This document shows, in pieces, positions 51,736 through 62,278 of a stretch of DNA of 64,000 nt (positions are counted from its first letter, which is position 1; each line of letters starts with the position of its first letter). The DNA is from DATHKG01 sp035489435 (GTDB lineage: Bacteria > Bacteroidota > Bacteroidia > Chitinophagales > Chitinophagaceae), in NCBI GenBank assembly GCA_035489435.1, contig DATHKG010000020.1; one strand, 5' to 3'. A program made the position numbers and the translations under genes. The notes below the pieces were generated by a model. The model searched no databases, was not told where the DNA came from, and saw only the letters and a program-made list of their open reading frames with translations.

Positions 51736-52740
51736 ATGCCCGAACATCCATTTATTATTGTTATTGGAGCTTCAGCCGGTGGTATAGCTCCGTTATCAGA
51801 GTTAATGTCCCAGCTTGAACCCGATATTAACGCTGCAATCTTCATTGTTCTCCATCTTTCTAACACCGGTATTGGCACCTTACTTAAAGACAAAATTCAG
51901 AGCGTTTCCTCATTGCCTTGTACTATAGCTGCAAATGCTGTTCCCATTCAGAAGGGGCACGTCTATATCGCGCCCCCGGATTATCATCTTATTGTTAAGG
52001 AAACAACAATGTTAATAAAATCTGGCCCTCCGGAGAGCCGCTGGCGACCTTCCATTGACATCCTCCTGCGGTCTGCCGCTGTAACTCACACCGAAAAAGT
52101 GATCGGAATTATTCTTACCGGTCTGCTCGACGATGGCACCTCGGGAATGGTTGCTATCAGTAAGTGTGGAGGTACAACGATCGTACAGGACCCCGAAGAG
52201 GCTCAGTTTCCTGATATGCCACTTTCTGTTCTCCAGGCCATAGACGTTAGTCATGTTTCGAAGCTTGAAGGCATGGGACGACTCATTAAAAATGTGATTA
52301 AAACAAAAGTCCTCAAAAAAGCTTCCGTGCCATATGATCTGAGGATGGAGGCGGAGATTGCAGAACGCACTGCATCTGGCATAACTGACACCATGCAGCT
52401 TGGAAAACACACCGTTTACAGCTGTCCCGGCTGCGGGGGTGGTCTTTGGGAAAGAAAGGAAAATGAACTTCTAACTTACCGGTGCTATATCGGGCACAAG
52501 TATACAGAGCCGGAGCTTTACCGCCAACAAAACCAAAAACTAGAGACAGCCTTATGGATCTCAGTAAGAATGATGGAAGAAAAAAGGAACCTGTTATTAA
52601 AGCTGCGTGACCAGGATCGTACAAAGGGATTTACCAAACTTTCAGCAGACTACATGGAGCGGGCCCGTGAATTTGAAGAACATATCAAAACAATGAAAAG
52701 CCTGTTATTCTTCCTGCATGATAGTCTTTCTCCTTCCTAA
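51736..52740 (+). CDS. stand-alone CheB-type methylesterase-like protein
   Basis: 334 residues. No receiver domain; the CheB catalytic domain starts at once (VIGASAGGIAPLSELM). Catalytic Ser in GASAGG, His in VLHLSNTG, Asp in LLDDGTSG. After about residue 190 follows a cysteine pair region (YSCPGCGGGLWERK, CYIGHKYTEPEL) that looks like a zinc ribbon, then a helical tail. There is no MCP gene nearby, so the substrate may be something else. It is divergent from the PAS kinase. Confidence 0.88.
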   Translation: MPEHPFIIVIGASAGGIAPLSELMSQLEPDINAAIFIVLHLSNTGIGTLLKDKIQSVSSLPCTIAANAVPIQKGHVYIAPPDYHLIVKETTMLIKSGPPESRWRPSIDILLRSAAVTHTEKVIGIILTGLLDDGTSGMVAISKCGGTTIVQDPEEAQFPDMPLSVLQAIDVSHVSKLEGMGRLIKNVIKTKVLKKASVPYDLRMEAEIAERTASGITDTMQLGKHTVYSCPGCGGGLWERKENELLTYRCYIGHKYTEPELYRQQNQKLETALWISVRMMEEKRNLLLKLRDQDRTKGFTKLSADYMERAREFEEHIKTMKSLLFFLHDSLSPS

Positions 52741-52818
52741 AAATTCCCTGATCATTTATAGAAAACTATTCGAACTTTTTCGGGTACAATTATGAAATAT
52801 ATTGCCTTGTTTTGGGTA

Positions 52819-53169
52819 TCAGATATACCTGGCGACCAATTCAAGAACGGCTTTGTTTGAAAAAGGCTTTTCGATGAAGTCATCAGCGCCGGCCGCAATG
52901 GCATGGTTATATACATGAGGGGAAGCGGAAAAAATTATTACGGGAATTTTACTTGTCTCCGGATTTGTTTTAAGATGTCTGCAGATATCTAATCCATCAA
53001 TGCCTGATAGCTGCCTGTCTATGAGAAAAATATCCGGTTTGTCAAATTCGTTCACAAGTAATGCCGAACCATTAGGATAGGTGAGTACCCTATAACCACT
53101 GCGTGTGAATACTATTTCGAGCGCATCCATAATGGCAGGATCGTCTTCGGTAATTAATACTGTTTTCAT
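52819..53169 (-). CDS. single-domain response regulator
   Basis: 116 residues, a minimal receiver. Acidic pair in ITEDDPAI, phosphoacceptor in IFLIDRQLSGIDG, Thr/Ser in VIIFSASPH, Lys in IEKPFSNKA. No output domain. Only 29 bp downstream of the CheB-CheR-kinase fusion on the same strand, so a likely phosphorylation target of that kinase. Confidence 0.92.
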   Translation of the reverse strand: MKTVLITEDDPAIMDALEIVFTRSGYRVLTYPNGSALLVNEFDKPDIFLIDRQLSGIDGLDICRHLKTNPETSKIPVIIFSASPHVYNHAIAAGADDFIEKPFSNKAVLELVARYI

Positions 53170-53198
53170 CTTGCTGATACTAGTTTTCGTTTGGTAGA

Positions 53199-56100
53199 TT
53201 ATAATGGTACTGGTAAACTGAAATAAAATATCGAACCTTTGCCCTGTTCACTTTCTACCCAAATTTCGCCTCCATGTCTCTTAATAATGTCAGCTGCAAT
53301 AAAAAGGCCGAGGCCCATACCTGGTGAAGTAGGAATTGTATTATCATTATCCCTGAAGAAGCGTTCGAAAACTTTTTTCCTTGTCACTTCCGGCATTCCA
53401 ATTCCAAAATCCTGGATACTCACAACAACCTTGTCTTCAGATTTCCTGGTACTGATGTCAATCTTTGCTGCTTCGGGTGAATACTTCACTGCATTTGAAA
53501 TCAGGTTAAGCACCACCTGTTCTATCCGGTTCACATCGGCAAGTACCTGTGGACATGGCTGCAGATTAAGTTGCAGCTGGTGTTTTTTAAGTGTTCGCTG
53601 TATCTCTCCAACAGATTTTTTTATTAACTCATTGATGTCAATTTTTTCACGATGAAGCTTCATCTGCCCTTCATTGATCTTAGTTACATCAAGCAGGTCC
53701 GTAACCAACCCGGTTAACCTTTCTACCTGTGCGCCTAACCTTGGTAATATTTCTTTAGCTGATCCAATATTTTCCTCCTCGACCATGTCTTTGAGAAGTT
53801 CTGTATAAGAACTAATACTGGTAATCGGCGTTTTTAGTTCATGACTTGCTATGGCTATAAATTCGTCCTTATGATTATCTGATAATTTTCGGTCAGTAAC
53901 ATCAAAACTTACTCCCGCCGCCTGGACCGGGTCTCCCGTTGAATTGTAAAAAGCTCTTCCAAACACACTTATCCACCTGATTGAATTTTTATGACAAACC
54001 CTGAATTCGATATTCATTTTGCCTGATTGCGCAAGTTCGCTAAATGCATTTGCCAAAAGATCTTTGTCTTCATCAACAAGATTTTTGAAACTATCATTTA
54101 GTTTTGCTTCGGCAGCCAGGGAGTCGAAGCCCATCAATTGATCATATCGATGGCTGCGACGAAAACGGCCTGTTTCAATATTCAAATCCCAAACGCCCAT
54201 CTGTGCAGCCTCAAGTGCTACATTCAGATTTTCCTGTGCTGATTTCAATTGCTCCTCTTCTTTCTTTCGACGACTTATATCAATGAAGTTAACTACTGCC
54301 AGCTTTGTCTCGGTCTCCGTATCAACTATACGCACAGTATTTAATGAAAGATACCTGGTCTGGTTATCTACCATAATAATCACCTCCTTATCCTGTACCC
54401 TCACTCCCTTCAGGGTTTCATTGATTCCAAACAGATTGATGAATTCCTGGTCGCCCAGGATATGGCGGGCGGCCGAGTTAGAAAAAACCACCTGCTCCTT
54501 ATCGTCAACAATAATTATACCCGCAGGCATATTGTTTAATATAACATTCAGCCTTTCCTGTTCACCAGCTAACCGATCGATGAGATTTGCTTTATCCTGT
54601 TCATTTACTTTTGTTTCAGTGATATCTTCAATGGCTAATAAAATCCGCATTTGGCTGTCATTGTCGCCACTCATCCGCATGGCATTAAAAAGCAATACGC
54701 GGTCACCTAAAAAAGAAAACCTGCTCCTTACTTCAAAATTCTGAAATGCGATACCTTTTTCGATAATGAGTTTCAATTGTTTTTTCAACTCCTGTGAATG
54801 AAACATCCTGTTACCGATGTCTTTCAGATTATAACCCTCAACATCATCTTTCAACATCCTGAAAGTGGCGTAGAATGCCTTATTCGCAGTTTTTATGCGA
54901 AGATCTCTTGTCAATACAATTAAAGGTTCACGTATTGTTTCAACAATACCCTGGGTATAGTCTACAGATTCCTTGAGGTCGTGGTTTCTTAACTGCAACT
55001 CTTCATTGATGGTTATCAGTTCTTCATTGGTACTCTGTAATTCTTCCTTAGACGTTTCAAGTTCTTCATTAATACTTTGCAACTCTTCATTGGTTGATAA
55101 AATCTCTTCGTTTGCGGATTGCAATTCTTCTCTGGTTGCTTCAAACTCTTCATTCATGGACTTCATGTGAGCCCTGGCTTCTTTCAGTTCATTCTCAAGC
55201 AGGTTGATACGTTTTTGTTTCTGATCAAAGGTGGTAGTGGCTGAAACTGATTCTGACTTATCCGGTCCGGCTAACCCGGGATTAGTTTCGCAAAACACTA
55301 TCAGGAAATACAACGCTTCTGCACTGAACTTAATCGGTGTTACTTCAATAATTGTTTCATTTTGACCATCCTGATTCAAATTCAAGCCTTCTTTTTTTGC
55401 TGCGATGCCTTCGGTTTTAGCGCGCTGAATCAATCCTCTTAATTCAAAGATCAATTCATCCTTGACCATCTTTAAAAGATGCAGGCTTGCTTTCCCCGCT
55501 GCCGGCTGGAGATAGGTGTTTACAGGGCCATTAAACCTCACTATCTGGAGATCTTTGTTTACCAATATGGATGCCGGCACATATTTGCTCAATAAAATCT
55601 TGTCGGTTTCTTTTTCAATATCGAGGTCAGGCCTGCTGACCGGAATCTTTTCGTTTTGATTAACCGTTTCGTTAGATGACAGCTTTTGCGGTCTTGAAAA
55701 AAAATCAAAAGGCAGGTGTGTATTCACTGCCCGGTTTGTGTAGATTTTATGCTCCTTGTCAACGGTTTCAAACATTTCCGTTTCAGATCCTACACTTTCA
55801 GATTTCCCTAAAATAAGATAGGATGAAGGTTTCAGGGCATAATGAAATGCCTGTAGTATTTTTTTCTGTGCCGTTGCCCCAAGATAAATCATCACATTCT
55901 GGCAGCTGATTAAATCGATTTTTGAAAATGGAGGATCTTTCAAAAGATTATGCGTTGCGAATATGCAGATATCGCGCAGAGGTTTGATGATCTGGTAACG
56001 TCCGTCAATTTTTAAAAAATATTGTTTGATGAGCGCTGCAGGTAGATTTTGAAGAGCTGTTATAGGATAGATACCGGCACGTGCTTTATCTATTGCAGTC

Positions 56101-57200
56101 TCACTAAGGTCGGTACCAAATATCTGTATTGAAGTGCCCAGGGCTTTTTCGCCGAGGTATGCAAATAATGCGATAGCCATAGATCCTACTTCTTCCCCAC
56201 TTGCACATGCAGGGATCCAGATCCTTATAGTGTCCGAAGGCTTGCGGTTTTTGAACAATTGGGGGAATATCCTTTTCTTCAAAACATTAAGCACGGCAGG
56301 CTCACGAAAAAAACAAGTTACGTTAATAAGCAGATCACGATACAGCAGGTCCGCTTCGGCAGGATTTGCCCTTAAGTAGCGGTTGTAATCTTCCAATGAT
56401 TTCTGCCTGTTCAGGGCCATGCGACGCATTATCCTTCTATCTATCGTTGTCTGCTTATATTGAGAAAAATCAACTCCTGAAGTATTATATAATAAGGACT
56501 GAATCTTTTTCAGTTCTCTTTTATTGGTTTCGAGCTTGTCAAGTGATCCAAACTTCGTGTAATCGTGGCTTGCGAAAGAGGCAAGTTCCTTGGCTATTGC
56601 GGCAGGTGACATCACAAAATCAACATAACCGGATTCATAAGCGTTCCTCGTCATGCCCTGGAAAAGTGCCGTGTCATCCTGCGCGAAAGTGATACCACCA
56701 TTTGCCTTGATGGCCTGCACGCCAGCAGTGCCATCTGAACCGATACCGGAGAGTATAACCGCAATTGCCGTGTTTTGATAAACGTTTGCCAGTGTTTCCA
56801 AAAAGTGGTCGATCACCGGAATCCTTTTATCAGCTCTTGAGCGACCGGATAAAGAAAGATGCCCATCAACGATGATCATGTAAGTAGCCTGGGGAATTAC
56901 ATAAACATTATTCGCCTCGATTTTGATGCCATCCGTCACCTGGTGAACCTTCATGGCCGTTTTTTTCTCCAGGAGTTCAGGCAGGATACTTTTGTGTTCC
57001 GGAGACAGATGCTGAACAATCACATATGCCATACCAAGATCAGGCGAAAGATTCGAAAGCAAATTCATAATTGCCTCTATGCCCCCGGCTGATGCACCTA
57101 TACCGACTACCGGAAAAGGTGCATGCGGAGGCTGCGACTTTGATTGTCCAGGTAATTTGTCAGTATTTGTATCTTTTTTTATCGATTTTTTCGTTTTCAA
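53199..57200 (-). CDS. CheB-CheR-PAS-histidine kinase fusion protein
   Basis: 1333 residues from a TTG at 57200 (no ATG nearby in frame). Order: CheB methylesterase domain (about 29-215; GASAGG, QHLSPEH, GSDGTAG), CheR methyltransferase (about 228-490; RDLLINVTCFFREP, IWIPACASGEEV, QNVMIYL), PAS-like (about 540-640), a long coiled coil with a seven-residue repeat (NEELQS and variants, about 680-755), two or three PAS domains (about 765-1110), then HisKA (ASHELKTPITS) and HATPase_c (NLISNAVKYSPEA, QDFGIGMP, GMGLGLFIA). Cytoplasmic. Such fusions occur in many bacteria without classic chemotaxis genes; the methylation target is unknown. Confidence 0.93.
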   Translation of the reverse strand: MKTKKSIKKDTNTDKLPGQSKSQPPHAPFPVVGIGASAGGIEAIMNLLSNLSPDLGMAYVIVQHLSPEHKSILPELLEKKTAMKVHQVTDGIKIEANNVYVIPQATYMIIVDGHLSLSGRSRADKRIPVIDHFLETLANVYQNTAIAVILSGIGSDGTAGVQAIKANGGITFAQDDTALFQGMTRNAYESGYVDFVMSPAAIAKELASFASHDYTKFGSLDKLETNKRELKKIQSLLYNTSGVDFSQYKQTTIDRRIMRRMALNRQKSLEDYNRYLRANPAEADLLYRDLLINVTCFFREPAVLNVLKKRIFPQLFKNRKPSDTIRIWIPACASGEEVGSMAIALFAYLGEKALGTSIQIFGTDLSETAIDKARAGIYPITALQNLPAALIKQYFLKIDGRYQIIKPLRDICIFATHNLLKDPPFSKIDLISCQNVMIYLGATAQKKILQAFHYALKPSSYLILGKSESVGSETEMFETVDKEHKIYTNRAVNTHLPFDFFSRPQKLSSNETVNQNEKIPVSRPDLDIEKETDKILLSKYVPASILVNKDLQIVRFNGPVNTYLQPAAGKASLHLLKMVKDELIFELRGLIQRAKTEGIAAKKEGLNLNQDGQNETIIEVTPIKFSAEALYFLIVFCETNPGLAGPDKSESVSATTTFDQKQKRINLLENELKEARAHMKSMNEEFEATREELQSANEEILSTNEELQSINEELETSKEELQSTNEELITINEELQLRNHDLKESVDYTQGIVETIREPLIVLTRDLRIKTANKAFYATFRMLKDDVEGYNLKDIGNRMFHSQELKKQLKLIIEKGIAFQNFEVRSRFSFLGDRVLLFNAMRMSGDNDSQMRILLAIEDITETKVNEQDKANLIDRLAGEQERLNVILNNMPAGIIIVDDKEQVVFSNSAARHILGDQEFINLFGINETLKGVRVQDKEVIIMVDNQTRYLSLNTVRIVDTETETKLAVVNFIDISRRKKEEEQLKSAQENLNVALEAAQMGVWDLNIETGRFRRSHRYDQLMGFDSLAAEAKLNDSFKNLVDEDKDLLANAFSELAQSGKMNIEFRVCHKNSIRWISVFGRAFYNSTGDPVQAAGVSFDVTDRKLSDNHKDEFIAIASHELKTPITSISSYTELLKDMVEEENIGSAKEILPRLGAQVERLTGLVTDLLDVTKINEGQMKLHREKIDINELIKKSVGEIQRTLKKHQLQLNLQPCPQVLADVNRIEQVVLNLISNAVKYSPEAAKIDISTRKSEDKVVVSIQDFGIGMPEVTRKKVFERFFRDNDNTIPTSPGMGLGLFIAADIIKRHGGEIWVESEQGKGSIFYFSLPVPL

Positions 57201-57389
57201 ACTTCTTTATTTGTGTTCGCTGTTGAGTGGTTTAAGCAGGGCGGAATTAATAAGGTAGGATAATAATCGCATCTGCAGAAATCCTCTTACATTAATAAAA
57301 CACAAACTTATGAGCAAAGATAAAAACAACTATGAAAAGGGAGTTTTCCATTGCCTCTGCCCAGGGTGTAGACAAAGATCGCACCTTTA

Positions 57390-57432
57390 TTAAACGAAAA
57401 AAGAATGGATTTTCCATTCTTTTTTCGTTTAA
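57390..57432. terminator. intrinsic terminator with a perfect 20-bp stem
   Basis: TTAAACGAAAAAAGAATGGA and its exact reverse complement around a three-base loop. A-run and T-run in both arms allow function on either strand. On the minus strand it ends the susC-susD operon, 40 bp after the susD stop. Confidence 0.85.
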
Positions 57433-57472
57433 ACCAATGCACGGTATTAGATATGCAAATTATAAGAGCTGT

Positions 57473-59191
57473 CTAATAACCTGGATTTTGTTTGTAATGA
57501 GGATTAATATTAAGTACAGCCTGTCCGATCGGAAAGATCTTTGTATGATCATCGGCATCGGGCTGTTTGTCCCACCAGGTTCCGGTATTGAATACACCCC
57601 AGCGGATCATATCTGTGCGCCTGCGTCCTTCAACCAGGAATTCTCTTCCCCATTCATCCAACATTTCAACATCAGTCAACTGGCTACCTGTTACATTATA
57701 CAGGCTTGCAGAACCGGCTGGATAATTTCTTTTTCTCACGGCGTTTAACAATACTGCAGCGGCTGCCTTATCACCCGCACGGTATTTACATTCTGCGAGT
57801 GAATAATAAACTTCCGCAAATCTTATTTCTGCATAAGCCGATGTAATTTTATTGGGATCATCTGAAGGATAATAAGGATACTTAACCGGCCAGAGACCTG
57901 AGTTCTGATCAGCATGGTTCATATTTGACTCCTTATCGGCCGGTGCTGTACCGGGAGGGGTATATAAAAAATGACCGACTGCATCCCTGGCAAACACGGT
58001 ATATCCGCGTGTGCTCTTAACTGTATCAGTTCCTCCCCCGGTTTTCGGATAGGTCAGGTAACCAAACAGAAACATTCCTTCCCTTTTGCTGCCACCAAGA
58101 TTTTTATATTTTTTCAATCGCAGGTCATCAGGATATTTTTGGAACTTAATAAATGGTTTTCCTAACGCAAATGGATATTCGACACTATCGACATTTCTTC
58201 CAGGCTGCATGGCATAACGTGTATTCATTCTTCCAAAATCCTTGAACCCAAAATAATCTCCTGTGTTATATGGTGCCATCCAAAAATACATCCCACCATC
58301 ATACTGCCAATGAGTAAGTCCGAAACTACCCGGGAATCCGTAAATAGTCTCAGGCGAAGTGCTATTGGTATAATCAAATGGAGCATCCCAGCGGCTTTCA
58401 AGACCATAGGTTCCATATTTCCCATCAATCAGATCCTGTGCGATCGTAGCGCATTCAGCAAACTTATCTTTATTGATATAAATTTTTGCATTGAGATAAA
58501 GACGCATAAGTAGTGCTGCCGCACCGCCTTTTGTCCATCTTCCAACTGAATTCACACCAAGTTGCTGGCGTGTAGGTAGTCCGGGAATCGCTTCCAGTAA
58601 TTCTTTTTCAATGAAGGCAAACACCTCATCAGGCGTTGACTGTGGCGGCGATAATTTTTCGCCTTTCACTTTTACAACAATTGGAATGTTACGATACATA
58701 TCAAATGCCCGGAGATTAAACCAGGCTCTTAGTGTTCTTAACTCAGCAATGAAACCATTTTTTTCGGCTTCGGTAATATTGAATTTAACAGGATCAATCC
58801 CCTGGATGTCTTCCAGCGAGTTTGTGGTCAGGTTTATGCCAGTAAACAAAGCGTTAAACATGGTACTGGTATAATTATCCTGGATGGTCCATGTATGATA
58901 GTGAGCGCGTTGATAAAGACCACCATCGAACCAGTCTCCTTCACGGTTTGGTGTCATCAGCTCATCCGTTGGCAGTTCCTGGGCATGAAACAAGCCATCA
59001 CCCTGGATCGACCAGTAGGCATGTTCAAAAGGTCTGAGAAAATCACGGATAAGATCATCTTTTGTCTGAAGAAAGTTTTCTGAAGTGATGCGATCATATA
59101 ACGTTTCATCGAGTTTTGTACAGCCTGCATTGAATAATACAAGGACAAAACTAAGGGGTATCAGCTTCCTGTATCTGTTTAATATTTTCAT
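57473..59191 (-). CDS. RagB/SusD family nutrient-uptake lipoprotein
   Basis: 572 residues. Lipoprotein signal ending at C24 (LFNAGCTKL). SusD features: DETLYDRITSENF, an alpha-helical TPR core (RTLRAWFNLRAFDMYRNIPI), LMRLYLNAKIYI, and the C-terminal ILNPYK-type end (LNINPHYKQNPGY). It binds oligosaccharides or other polymers at the cell surface as a partner of SusC. It lies 17 bp after the susC stop on the same strand. No glycan enzyme or regulator of a typical PUL is next to it in the window, so the ligand is open. Confidence 0.94.
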   Translation of the reverse strand: MKILNRYRKLIPLSFVLVLFNAGCTKLDETLYDRITSENFLQTKDDLIRDFLRPFEHAYWSIQGDGLFHAQELPTDELMTPNREGDWFDGGLYQRAHYHTWTIQDNYTSTMFNALFTGINLTTNSLEDIQGIDPVKFNITEAEKNGFIAELRTLRAWFNLRAFDMYRNIPIVVKVKGEKLSPPQSTPDEVFAFIEKELLEAIPGLPTRQQLGVNSVGRWTKGGAAALLMRLYLNAKIYINKDKFAECATIAQDLIDGKYGTYGLESRWDAPFDYTNSTSPETIYGFPGSFGLTHWQYDGGMYFWMAPYNTGDYFGFKDFGRMNTRYAMQPGRNVDSVEYPFALGKPFIKFQKYPDDLRLKKYKNLGGSKREGMFLFGYLTYPKTGGGTDTVKSTRGYTVFARDAVGHFLYTPPGTAPADKESNMNHADQNSGLWPVKYPYYPSDDPNKITSAYAEIRFAEVYYSLAECKYRAGDKAAAAVLLNAVRKRNYPAGSASLYNVTGSQLTDVEMLDEWGREFLVEGRRRTDMIRWGVFNTGTWWDKQPDADDHTKIFPIGQAVLNINPHYKQNPGY

Positions 59192-59208
59192 AATAATTAA
59201 TAAAAAGG

Positions 59209-62200
59209 TTAGAAATTAAATTGCAGTCCTGCCAGTACCTGGAGTGATGAAGGATAATAGTCCCTTGTTCCCCCTCCGTTGGATGTCGCTATGCCTGGTG
59301 TTAATCCATTTACCTGCACAGACTCCGGGTCACCACCGGTCCAATTCGTAAAAGTGTACAGGTTTCTACCGGTAAGGTATATGCGGGCTGACTGCAGGTA
59401 TTTTGAACTTGATTTATAGGTATAACCCAGGGTTACATTGTCAATCTTTACAAAACTTCCGGATTCAAGAAAGTAATCAGACAAACTTGAATAGGTTGCA
59501 GCATTTGTAAGTTTAGAATACTTACTACCATCATATGCAGAAGTCAGCACATTTGCACCTGATTGGGTTACCGGTGTGCCGGCATAGAAGGCAATGGAGT
59601 TGAAGAGCTGGTATCCAAAAGCGCCACGGAGAAATATATTCAGATCAAAATCTTTATAGGTGACGGTTTGACCCAGGCTGGCTGTGAATTTTGGCAAGCC
59701 GTTACCCACATACTGTTTGTCATCAATCTTGGCAGTGTTGCCTGGAATTGGTTTGCCGGTTTTGTCGTAAACAAGCAGCCGGCCAATTGAATCAACTCCT
59801 GCTGATCTCAGCATATAGAAACTACCAATGCGACGGCCCTCTTCCAATCTTTGTGCCGTACCTGGGGTTCCGGGTGAAGGCATACTAACCATATCAACAA
59901 ATTTTTGCCCCTGGTAGGTATCATTTGAAAATGAAACGAACTTATTGTCATTCGTGGCTGCAGCAAAGGCAACTGAATAATTCACGGCCTTATCTCTCAC
60001 AACATCTGCATTCAATTGGATTTCGAACCCTGAGTTCTCCATGGTACCAACATTCGCAAATGTGGTTCCCCTTACGTTTGGCGGGATAGGAACTGCGTAA
60101 TCGCCAAGCAAATCCTCATTCCGGCGGATATAGTAGTTTATACTACCTGCAATCCTGTTTTTGAATAACTGGAAATCAAGACCCACATTAAAATTGATTG
60201 CCTTTTCCCATCGTAGATCATAGTTGGTGTTTTGACTTGGTCCCCAGACCTGGTAGGAGGTTCCATTATACAGGAAATATCCGAAGCCGGAATAGGTATC
60301 AAGAGAAAGGTAATTTCCGAAGTCCTGGTTACCTGTTTCCCCATAGTCAGCCCGCAGCTTTAACTCATCGATGAATGGAATATTGCCAAAGAATTTTTCG
60401 TTGGATATCCTCCAGCCTGCTGAAGCAGCGGGAAAATAACCCCATTTATTTTCAAAGCCGAATTTTGAAGAACCTTCACGACGAAGACTTCCCGACAAAT
60501 AATATCGGTTACCATAGTCATAGTTCAGTCTTCCAAAAAAGCCAATGAGTTTTGAATCATTTTTATATGAACCAACATTATTATTTCCGGCAAGCAGGTT
60601 CCAGGATCCTGTGCCAAGGTTATTGTAGGTCAGTACATCTGATGGGAATCCCTGGTTTGACCCATTAAGGCCGGAGCTGTTGAAATAATAATATGAGTAA
60701 CCGCCTAACAGTTTAATCGAATGTTCTTTCAATTTAAGGCTATAGTTCCCTATCCATTCAAAACTGCGCTGATCGTTTTTTACATATTCGCGGCTTCCGG
60801 TATTGCGGCCGCCGTTTGAGTTGATGAGGCTTGTATTATAGGAAGGAGTAAACCCAAATCTGAAAAAGTCCTGGGTTTGCTGACCAAGTGTCACTTGTGT
60901 GAATAGATTTTTGAGGATATTAAGTTTAAATGAACCGCTCCAGTCAAGATATTTTCCTTCTGAGCCGCTTAAAACAGTGTTTAACTGATCTACAGGGTTA
61001 GCTGCACCACTAAAACCCGTACGGATATTGAAGTATTTGTTTGGATTTAGGGTGTCCATAACCGGTATGGTAGGGCTCAGTGTAATACTTTGGCTGAATG
61101 CACCATAATCTGCATTGTTTGATTTGAAATACCTGGGTGCAATGGTTATTGCTACAGAATAGAGATTATTTGCTGAAGCATGATTAAGATTTAATCTTGC
61201 TCCATATTCTTCTTTGGAAGAACGGAGTTCCAGTCCTTGCGCATCCCTATAATCCATTGAGACCAGGTAGTTGGTGCGGGAACTACCGCCGGAGAATTGC
61301 AGGGTATGTTTATGCGAAACCGCCTGCTCACGGCTAACGGCTTCAAACCAGTCTGTGTTTCCGCCAAAATCAACACCTCTTTTTTGCTCCAGGAATTGAT
61401 CGCGGTTCAGCACTTTGAGCCTGTTTGTTGGCGCATCGAAGCTTATGTATCCATCATAAAATGCACGTGGCTTTTCAGAGCCTTTTTTTGTAGTAATAAG
61501 TATGACCCCGTTACTTCCACGTGTGCCATAAATCGCGGAAGCAGCACCACCTTTTAGTACATCGATAGATTCTATATCATTCTGGTTAAGGTTGTCTATG
61601 TTACCGCCCGGGATACCATTGATAACATATAAAGGACCAAGGCCGGCACTTCTGGATGATGCTCCGCGAAGCTGTATGTTGGGCGATGAATTTGGATCTG
61701 CTGCCGCAGTGTTGACTACTGATAAGCCTGCTACTTTGCCTTGCATCGACATCAACGCACCATTGCCGCCAACTGATAAGAGGTCTTTTGATGACAGGTG
61801 AGTAACAGCACTGGATACTTCTTTTTTATCCAATGTGCCGTAGCCGATCGCAACAACCGTAACATCTTCCAGTGTTGAAGCGCTGCTTCTTAGTTTGATG
61901 TCGTAACTGGCAGCTGTGCCTACTGAAATATCAGTAGATTCAAAGCCTACCGAGGTAATAACGAGCACATCACCACTTTTTGCAGAGATTGAAAATTTGC
62001 CCGCCGCATCGGTTGAGGTTCCTTCTGTTGTCCCTTTCAGCTTTATGCTTGCACCAGCAACAGGGCTGTTATCCTTTGAAATTACCGTACCCGAAATCTT
62101 TTGTCTTTCCTGGCAAATAACTGCTGTGCTGAATAACATGCAGGAGAAGAAGATAATTAATCGCTGCCTGGCACTACAGCAGCCTGACGATCTCCGGAGA

Positions 62201-62229
62201 AATCTTGCCAATTGTCTTGATACAGTCAT
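59209..62229 (-). CDS. SusC/RagA family TonB-linked outer membrane protein
   Basis: About 1006 residues from the ATG at 62229 (MTVSRQLARFLRRSSGCCSA). The signal peptide core is LIIFFSCMLFSTAVICQ. CarboxypepD_reg domain (about 38-115; ISGTVISKDNSPVAGASIKL), plug domain (LEDVTVVAIGYGTLDKKEVS, LYVINGIPGGNIDNLNQND, GGAASAIYGTRGSNGVILIT), then a 22-strand barrel to the C-terminal Phe. It imports the SusD-bound ligand with TonB energy. The frame is open for 39 codons further upstream; these are encoded by a 15-bp tandem repeat and lack a signal peptide. Confidence 0.94.
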   Translation of the reverse strand: MTVSRQLARFLRRSSGCCSARQRLIIFFSCMLFSTAVICQERQKISGTVISKDNSPVAGASIKLKGTTEGTSTDAAGKFSISAKSGDVLVITSVGFESTDISVGTAASYDIKLRSSASTLEDVTVVAIGYGTLDKKEVSSAVTHLSSKDLLSVGGNGALMSMQGKVAGLSVVNTAAADPNSSPNIQLRGASSRSAGLGPLYVINGIPGGNIDNLNQNDIESIDVLKGGAASAIYGTRGSNGVILITTKKGSEKPRAFYDGYISFDAPTNRLKVLNRDQFLEQKRGVDFGGNTDWFEAVSREQAVSHKHTLQFSGGSSRTNYLVSMDYRDAQGLELRSSKEEYGARLNLNHASANNLYSVAITIAPRYFKSNNADYGAFSQSITLSPTIPVMDTLNPNKYFNIRTGFSGAANPVDQLNTVLSGSEGKYLDWSGSFKLNILKNLFTQVTLGQQTQDFFRFGFTPSYNTSLINSNGGRNTGSREYVKNDQRSFEWIGNYSLKLKEHSIKLLGGYSYYYFNSSGLNGSNQGFPSDVLTYNNLGTGSWNLLAGNNNVGSYKNDSKLIGFFGRLNYDYGNRYYLSGSLRREGSSKFGFENKWGYFPAASAGWRISNEKFFGNIPFIDELKLRADYGETGNQDFGNYLSLDTYSGFGYFLYNGTSYQVWGPSQNTNYDLRWEKAINFNVGLDFQLFKNRIAGSINYYIRRNEDLLGDYAVPIPPNVRGTTFANVGTMENSGFEIQLNADVVRDKAVNYSVAFAAATNDNKFVSFSNDTYQGQKFVDMVSMPSPGTPGTAQRLEEGRRIGSFYMLRSAGVDSIGRLLVYDKTGKPIPGNTAKIDDKQYVGNGLPKFTASLGQTVTYKDFDLNIFLRGAFGYQLFNSIAFYAGTPVTQSGANVLTSAYDGSKYSKLTNAATYSSLSDYFLESGSFVKIDNVTLGYTYKSSSKYLQSARIYLTGRNLYTFTNWTGGDPESVQVNGLTPGIATSNGGGTRDYYPSSLQVLAGLQFNF

Positions 62230-62278
62230 TATGGTTGATTTAAATGGTGACTTGGGTAAGTTGGATGCTTTTATTGGA

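Noticed and set aside
54973..55170. Serine-rich open frame opposite the kinase fusion
   Set aside because: It is the reverse complement of the NEELQS-type coiled-coil repeat, whose biased codons keep the opposite strand open.
57332..57748. 138-codon frame overlapping the terminator and susD end
   Set aside because: It runs through a 20-bp hairpin terminator and the antisense of susD, with no recognisable protein features.
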